A stretch of 8,943 bases of DNA from CAYVXE01 sp964455375 (GTDB lineage: Bacteria > Zhuqueibacterota > Zhuqueibacteria > Oceanimicrobiales > Oceanimicrobiaceae), in NCBI GenBank assembly GCA_964455375.1, contig CAYVXE010000157.1:1-8943 (forward strand), read 5' to 3'. Below are positions 6,101 to 8,943 of the stretch, in pieces. Numbering within the stretch: the first letter of the stretch is position 1; each line of letters opens with the position of its first letter. Below the pieces are notes generated by a model. It did no database searches, had not been told where the DNA came from, and saw nothing but the letters and a program-made list of their open reading frames with translations. A program made the position numbers and the translations under genes.

Positions 6101-7221
6101 CGGCAGGGAATGAACTGGGCGTGTGGATTTTAACAGGCTCGGGGAATCAAATTGCACCCCAGGATACTCTACCCAATGTTATTAGTGGCAATCAGAACAG
6201 TGGCATCTTTCTGTCCGACACCTCATCCCACAACGTTATCTTAGCCAATATTATTGGCCTGACGAAAAATGGAACCAGTGCGCTTGGCAATGGAGTAGAT
6301 GGCATGACGATTCAGGATAAATGTGACAGCAATGAAGTATTTGACAACCGGATCGGTAGCAACAGCAGTAGTGGTATTGCCATTTACAACTCAAATGGCA
6401 ATGTTTTTGGCAATAATTTCATTGGTACAAATGAGACACTGGAAATGGATTTCGGTAACGGCAGTGATGGCGTTTTCATCGGTTCAGGTACACAGACAAA
6501 AGCGCAATATAATCAATTTATGGAAAATAGTATTGCTTTTAATGATGCGGCGGGTATTGAAGTTGCGGGCACAGGTTGTACCTACAATTCGATAAGACGC
6601 AACCGTATTTATCATAATTCCGGTTCGGGTATCTGGAACAGAATGGGCGGAAATCAGGAACTGCAATCGCCCTCCATCTCTTCTGTAAGCGCCGCAGCCA
6701 TCAGCGGTACGGCTCCGGCCAATGCGACCATCGATGTGTTTACCGATGCCGGGGATGAAGGCCAGGTTTATCTCGGAGAAACGACAGCAGACAATTCAGG
6801 CAATTTCACTTTTACCATCCCGGATCCCGCACCTGAGATGCTGGCTAACTTTACCGCCACGGCCACAGATGTTGCCGGTAATACGTCTGAATTTAGTCAG
6901 GCTGCAAGTATTACTGACGTCAAGGAAAAATCAAATCTTCCTCACACATTCTCATTAGCCCAAAATTATCCGAATCCGTTTAATCCGACGACGGTGATTC
7001 GCTATGACATGCCTGAGAAAACGCATGTGGTCCTGCGAGTTTTCAATCTCCTGGGTAAGGAGGTTGCAACCCTGGTGGACAAAGAACAAGGAGCGGGTTC
7101 TTATTCGGTGAGTTGGGACGGAAAGGATCACTTTGGCGGCAAAGTGGCGAGCGGTGTATATCTGTATCGGTTAGAGGCCGGCGAGTTTGTGGCGATGAAA
7201 AAGATGCTGTTGCTGAAGTAG
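3166..7221 (+). CDS. Large secreted beta-rich protein with type IX sorting domain
   Basis: The product has 1351 residues. In order: a Sec signal peptide (about 1-24, MKKSILILSAILGFLIGAVS); a jelly-roll-like domain (about 25-212); three Kre9/KNH-like Ig repeats of about 95 residues (from about 216, 312 and 407), marked by DVPNGGE-W-AG-P-IIVWH, KIEYST-GG and TW-VPNTPS. Next is a module with VPLGSGVELTF ... PPDGF ... FYDIKTTATFSG ... ICGTVKHLSTFAVMSP (about 503-632); two more Kre9-like repeats (from about 635 and 732); and a CSLREA-type start (VNTDDSGPGSLRDAIQQAN, about 834) leading into a right-handed parallel beta-helix (NVISGNQNSGIFL, ANIIGL, NRIYHNSGSGIW) to about 1160. An Ig-like domain (about 1163-1246) precedes the C-terminal sorting domain (1258-1351; QNYPNPFNPTT, WDGKDHFGGKVASGVYLYRL, MKKMLLLK). 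The tail should direct export by the type IX system and attachment or release at the cell surface. The beta-helix may bind or cleave a polysaccharide, but no catalytic residues are evident; adhesion is an equally good guess. Confidence 0.93.
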   Translation: MKKSILILSAILGFLIGAVSTASTQTYDFNTGTTQNWTLDQMYETSTQNKITPFTSFWLSNQSNQLAASASPILIGDASVTSYDIYLQSPNISSNSQWQNIAGYSIDLKRTLGSACGNPPNVYFAQLQMKVIDTADGNKEKLFAEYNGTSFVFHEIKIGNSYHFVWKPSFLSDPKYKVKHLRIRLTGPGDPSTGECAPKGSWLLDNVAVVGGATQKNIVVDVPNGGEVWEAGTPHIIVWHSQNYNAPVKIEYSTNGGSSYSAIVASTANSGSYTWNVPNTPSTQCRVRVSDAASGTPSDVSDAHFTIAANEAIFVDVPDGGESWEAGTPHYIVWHNHLFSGAVKIEYSTDGGSNYTTITTSTANTGSYQWTVPNTPSTQCRVRISDAADGNPSDASDNNFTITGTETITLDVPNGGENWEVGSPRIIVWHNHLFNGAVKIEYSTNGGTNYSTIVASTPNSGSYTWTIPNTPSANCLVKVSDAADGNPWDVSDNSFTISASAGSNTPTGSNIQVPLGSGVELTFDYVSNAGTTTLNTNTTGPTPPDGFAVLPLGTPIFYDIKTTATFSGNVNPCIEYNPQGLTVEQTAELMLKVFDENRGKWLGITTSVDVNAHIICGTVKHLSTFAVMSPAGGTESITITQPNGNEIWSVGSEQEITWTSSNFTGPVRIEYSIDGNASHLDVVSSTNNTGSYMWTIPNTPSTNCVVIISDPTDGVPFDISDAVFSITTGAAPSFTVVAPNGGENLQPGSEYWIEWSSVNFVDPVHIEYSTDGGASFSTVIASTDNDGAYLWTVPYTASANCRMKISDAADGDPFDVSDADFTISSTPPAGGTLTVVNTDDSGPGSLRDAIQQANTHAGPDTIRFNIPQNVPGYDSDIGVWTISPQTELPVITDEALIIDGLSQTEFVGMDSNPEGPEIEISGASAGTMAYGLTVATDGVQIIGLIINRFSGGGGVLLKKAHGCRLAACYLGTDFSGNSAAGNELGVWILTGSGNQIAPQDTLPNVISGNQNSGIFLSDTSSHNVILANIIGLTKNGTSALGNGVDGMTIQDKCDSNEVFDNRIGSNSSSGIAIYNSNGNVFGNNFIGTNETLEMDFGNGSDGVFIGSGTQTKAQYNQFMENSIAFNDAAGIEVAGTGCTYNSIRRNRIYHNSGSGIWNRMGGNQELQSPSISSVSAAAISGTAPANATIDVFTDAGDEGQVYLGETTADNSGNFTFTIPDPAPEMLANFTATATDVAGNTSEFSQAASITDVKEKSNLPHTFSLAQNYPNPFNPTTVIRYDMPEKTHVVLRVFNLLGKEVATLVDKEQGAGSYSVSWDGKDHFGGKVASGVYLYRLEAGEFVAMKKMLLLK

Positions 7222-7261
7222 CTTTGGAGTGGTTGTTTAAGGCAACCAAAATTCTGTTTCT

Positions 7262-7287
7262 ACCGGCTAAAAACGACCTCCGGTTTT
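7262..7287 (+). terminator. Weak candidate terminator after the secreted protein
   Basis: ACCGG (7262-7266) pairs with CCGGT (7280-7284) around a 13-base loop and runs into TTTT. The stem is short and the loop long, so this is only the best candidate in the region. Confidence 0.25.
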
Positions 7288-7413
7288 GTACAGACCAGGA
7301 AACTGATTTTATTGAAATGATCCTGAGATTTGATTTTACTCAGTTTATGATTGCAAAAATGAAATCTTTAAAGTAATTTAATACATGTTTGACGGCAGAA
7401 CAGTTCTTCTGTC

Positions 7414-7450
7414 TTGTCATTCGAAGCCTGCGAAACAAGGGTGAAAATTT
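7414..7450. repeat. Possible dispersed intergenic repeat fragment (TTGTCATTCGAAG type)
   Basis: TTGTCATTCGAAGC, followed by GCGAAACAAGGGTGAAAATTT, resembles the TGTCATTTCGA-type elements at 94 and 573 and ends in the AAATTT-like tail such elements often show. Divergence is high and the boundaries are guesses. Confidence 0.3.
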
Positions 7451-7506
7451 GGCAAGGTGTACCTGTAAAGATTTGTTTTTTTACATGTTGAATCATACAA
7501 AGTGAG

Positions 7507-7515
7507 AGGAGGAGG
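7507..7515 (+). promoter_or_regulatory. Strong ribosome binding site for the exported-protein gene
   Basis: AGGAGGAGG stands 8 bases before an ATG at 7524, which opens the pre-gap copy of the 55-base overlap. If the gap is collapsed, this ATG is the same one as 7679, and this is the native ribosome site of that gene. Confidence 0.75.
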
Positions 7516-7520
7516 ACAGG

Positions 7521-7575
7521 CGTATGAAAACATATTACACGTATGGTCTGTTGAGTCTTTGTCTGCTTTGTGCAC
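7521..7575 (+). repeat. 55-bp contig-end overlap, pre-gap copy
   Basis: These 55 bases, from CGTATGAAAAC to TTTGTGCAC, are identical to 7676-7730 on the other side of the N run. They encode the first 17 codons of the exported protein. The exact match abutting both sides of the gap marks a shared k-mer of two contigs rather than a biological duplication. Confidence 0.9.
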
Positions 7576-7675
7576 NNNNNNNNNNNNNNNNNNNNNNNNN
7601 NNNNNNNNNNNNNNNNNNNNNNNNNNNNNNNNNNNNNNNNNNNNNNNNNNNNNNNNNNNNNNNNNNNNNNNNNNN
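7576..7675. other. Scaffold gap of exactly 100 N
   Basis: A run of exactly 100 N is the conventional placeholder for a gap of unknown size. The flanks carry the same 55 bases, so the true gap is probably zero or negative and the contigs overlap. As written, the gap places the pre-gap ATG (7524) out of frame with the rest of the gene (offset 155 bases). Confidence 0.97.
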
Positions 7676-7730
7676 CGTATGAAAACATATTACACGTATG
7701 GTCTGTTGAGTCTTTGTCTGCTTTGTGCAC
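7676..7730 (+). repeat. 55-bp contig-end overlap, post-gap copy
   Basis: This is the second copy of the 55-base overlap, directly after the gap, and it is the one continuous with the rest of the gene. It has no room for a ribosome site of its own; the site is found before the pre-gap copy. Confidence 0.9.
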
Positions 7731-8803
7731 TCTGCAGTCCCTCTGAATCAAAAGAAACAAATGCGGCCAAAGAAAAAAAATCTACTGATAAAAGAGGCGG
7801 CCGGGCGATTGTCTTTCACCGGGTATCGGAAACCAGGGAACATGCTTTCAGTCTCCTGATTCCACAGGGCTGGCAAACAGAAGGTGGCATTTTCAGGGTA
7901 AATCCACTTACACAAGGAGGTCCTGCACAATCCATCGCTGCCAAACTCGATTTTGCCGTCAAAAAAGACCGAGCCGGAAGGGTCATGATTCACTGGTTGC
8001 CGGATATGCTTTATTTCGATGCTCGTCGGTCACCGGCAGGTCAGATGGGGTTGTTCCCGCCGGGGAGCAATTACCAGGGCATGACCGTCTACCCGTTGAT
8101 GCCTGCAGAACAATATTTAGTGCAGATTGTTTTCCCGTATACCCATCCTAACGCCACCAATGTCAAAGTTTTAGAACGGCGCTCTTTGCAGGATATTGCC
8201 CAAAAGTATCAGCAGCGGGTTCGGGCAGCAATGCCGTTTTTGACCTTTTCTTATGATGCTGCCACCATGACTGTCCTTTACAGCGAAGCAGGGACGCAAT
8301 TTAAAGAAAAATGGATGGCCGTCATCGAAAACTGGGGACAGATGGGTGCAGGCATGTGGGGCAATAAAGAGACGTTTTTTCTTCGTGCACCGGTGACACA
8401 ATTTAAAACGTTTGAACCAATTTTCAGTGTAATTCAGGGTTCGGTAAAAGTAAATCGTCGGTGGCTTGCCGGTGAAATTCAGGGCCAGATGCAGCGTAAC
8501 CAAACCCTGATTAATACCCAACAGGCAATGCAACGTATCGAGCAACAAATTGTTGAGCACCGCCAGAAAACAAATGCGGAAATTCATAATGATGTATTCC
8601 TCACACTCACACATCAGGAGGAATATGTGAACCCATACACAAAAGAGGTCGAAATGGGCTCAAATCAGTGGCGGCACCGTTGGATCAATGAAGGTGGTGA
8701 AGTCATATACACCGACGATGAATATTATGATCCTAATACGGATATCCATCTCCAACGTCACGATTATAAGCGCACGCCCATTCGCAAACGGTTTCCCAAT
8801 TGA
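7679..8803 (+). CDS. Exported protein of unknown function with conserved C-terminal module
   Basis: The product has 374 residues from ATG 7679; with the gap collapsed this equals ATG 7524 and gains a strong ribosome site. The N-terminus (MKTYYTYGLLSLCLLCALCS) is a signal peptide. Cys19 could be lipidated, but Leu at -1 is unusual, so plain secretion is possible. A charged linker (22-42) leads to a domain with HAFSLLIPQGWQTEGGIF (55-72), whose pattern recalls PsbP/DcrB-like folds (tentative). After that come a tryptophan- and glycine-rich part (NWGQMGAGMWGNKETFFLR) and a glutamine-rich, probably coiled-coil helix (about 264-298). The C-terminal module has a HQEEYVNPYTKEVEMGSNQW core (312-331), then RHRWINEGGEVIYTDDEYYD and PNTD (332-355). 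A similar ending (W-N-GEY---DDP-YDPN-D) is familiar from uncharacterised secreted proteins. Function unknown. A decayed relative of its tail lies at 1339-1473. Confidence 0.85.
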   Translation: MKTYYTYGLLSLCLLCALCSPSESKETNAAKEKKSTDKRGGRAIVFHRVSETREHAFSLLIPQGWQTEGGIFRVNPLTQGGPAQSIAAKLDFAVKKDRAGRVMIHWLPDMLYFDARRSPAGQMGLFPPGSNYQGMTVYPLMPAEQYLVQIVFPYTHPNATNVKVLERRSLQDIAQKYQQRVRAAMPFLTFSYDAATMTVLYSEAGTQFKEKWMAVIENWGQMGAGMWGNKETFFLRAPVTQFKTFEPIFSVIQGSVKVNRRWLAGEIQGQMQRNQTLINTQQAMQRIEQQIVEHRQKTNAEIHNDVFLTLTHQEEYVNPYTKEVEMGSNQWRHRWINEGGEVIYTDDEYYDPNTDIHLQRHDYKRTPIRKRFPN

Positions 8804-8943
8804 GACATTATTCTCTGAGAGACGAATTGTTTTTGAATTACTTGTAGAGCGAAAAGTGTTCATTTAACATATTTTTACATGAGTGTCCGGTTAAAGAATA
8901 TGTCAGATAAGATCGAACATCAGTTTAGAAAGTGCCCTCCTTT
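8804..8943. other. Intergenic tail, nothing firm
   Basis: After the stop codon only a tiny TCTC/GAGA hairpin (8812-8822) is seen, with TTTTT some 10 bases on, which is not a convincing terminator. No ORF start with a ribosome site is visible before the window ends. Confidence 0.5.

Larger units (their letters stand above)
7222..7520. other. Intergenic region with weak hairpins and a repeat fragment
   Basis: No convincing gene is present; the + frame continuing to 7376 overlaps the secreted-protein gene and has no ribosome site. Two weak hairpins follow the stop codon: GGTTG/CAACC (7231-7247) and ACCGG/CCGGT (7262-7284), the latter followed by TTT, and they may serve as a poor terminator. A repeat-like stretch begins at 7414. 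A strong ribosome site lies at 7507-7515. Confidence 0.5.

Noticed and set aside
7113..7376. 87-codon + strand ORF overlapping the end of the secreted-protein gene
   Set aside because: The first third is a shadow of the sorting domain and the rest is low-complexity intergenic sequence without a ribosome site.
7475..7487. TTTTTTTACATG upstream of the exported-protein gene as a further iteron
   Set aside because: It shares only the T-run and ACA with the 21-bp iterons, lacks the GTCT start and has no second copy at 21 bp.
7521..7730. A genuine tandem duplication of the signal-peptide region
   Set aside because: The exact identity, the 55-base length and the position hard against both ends of a 100-N gap are better explained by unmerged overlapping contigs.
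8171..8614. 147-codon leftward ORF
   Set aside because: It is antisense to the well-supported exported-protein gene and has no recognisable product.
8880..8898. GAGTGTCCGGTTAAAG as a possible insertion-sequence end
   Set aside because: It vaguely resembles some terminal inverted repeats, but no partner repeat or transposase is in the window.

Overview
The window looks like accessory or flanking DNA from a draft or metagenome-derived genome of the FCB superphylum (Calditrichota, KSB1, Ignavibacteriota or similar). The main evidence is the large gene at 3166-7221. Its product ends in a textbook type IX secretion sorting domain (QNYPNPFNPTT ... WDGKDHFGGKVASGVYLYRL) and carries Kre9/KNH-like repeats and a CSLREA-type beta-helix, a combination common in that superphylum. 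The phylum is an inference from protein style, not from a marker gene. A 100-N scaffold gap (7576-7675) confirms a draft assembly.

Layout, left to right: a strong Rho-independent terminator closes a gene lying off the left edge (11-47). Next comes a non-coding stretch with degraded TGTCA-type intergenic repeats and a perfect 13-bp hairpin. A small cysteine-rich ORF (348-548) and a small lipoprotein gene (737-1213) follow. Then there is a broken-gene scar (1253-1473): a ribosome site plus signal-peptide start runs straight into a decayed copy of the last ~135 bases of the gene at the right end of the window. An AT-rich block (about 1474-3080) holds an AraC-family regulator (1619-2446) and an NTF2/SnoaL-like protein (2660-3076). 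These two are separated by three direct repeats at an exact 21-bp period that overlap a good promoter. The 1351-residue secreted beta-rich protein is next. The window ends with an exported protein of unknown function (ORF 7679-8803), whose 5' end is interrupted by the gap.

How the parts may work together: the clearest functional unit is the AraC regulator, the 21-bp iterated operator/promoter and the NTF2-like gene. All lie on the + strand, and the large secreted protein begins 89 bases further on with no obvious terminator between, so it may belong to the same regulon. The right-hand exported protein and the scar at 1339-1473 share a C-terminal module (about 89% identical in DNA over 136 aligned columns). 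This points to a family that has been duplicated and then partly deleted. No tRNA, rRNA, CRISPR array, transposase or integrase was seen.
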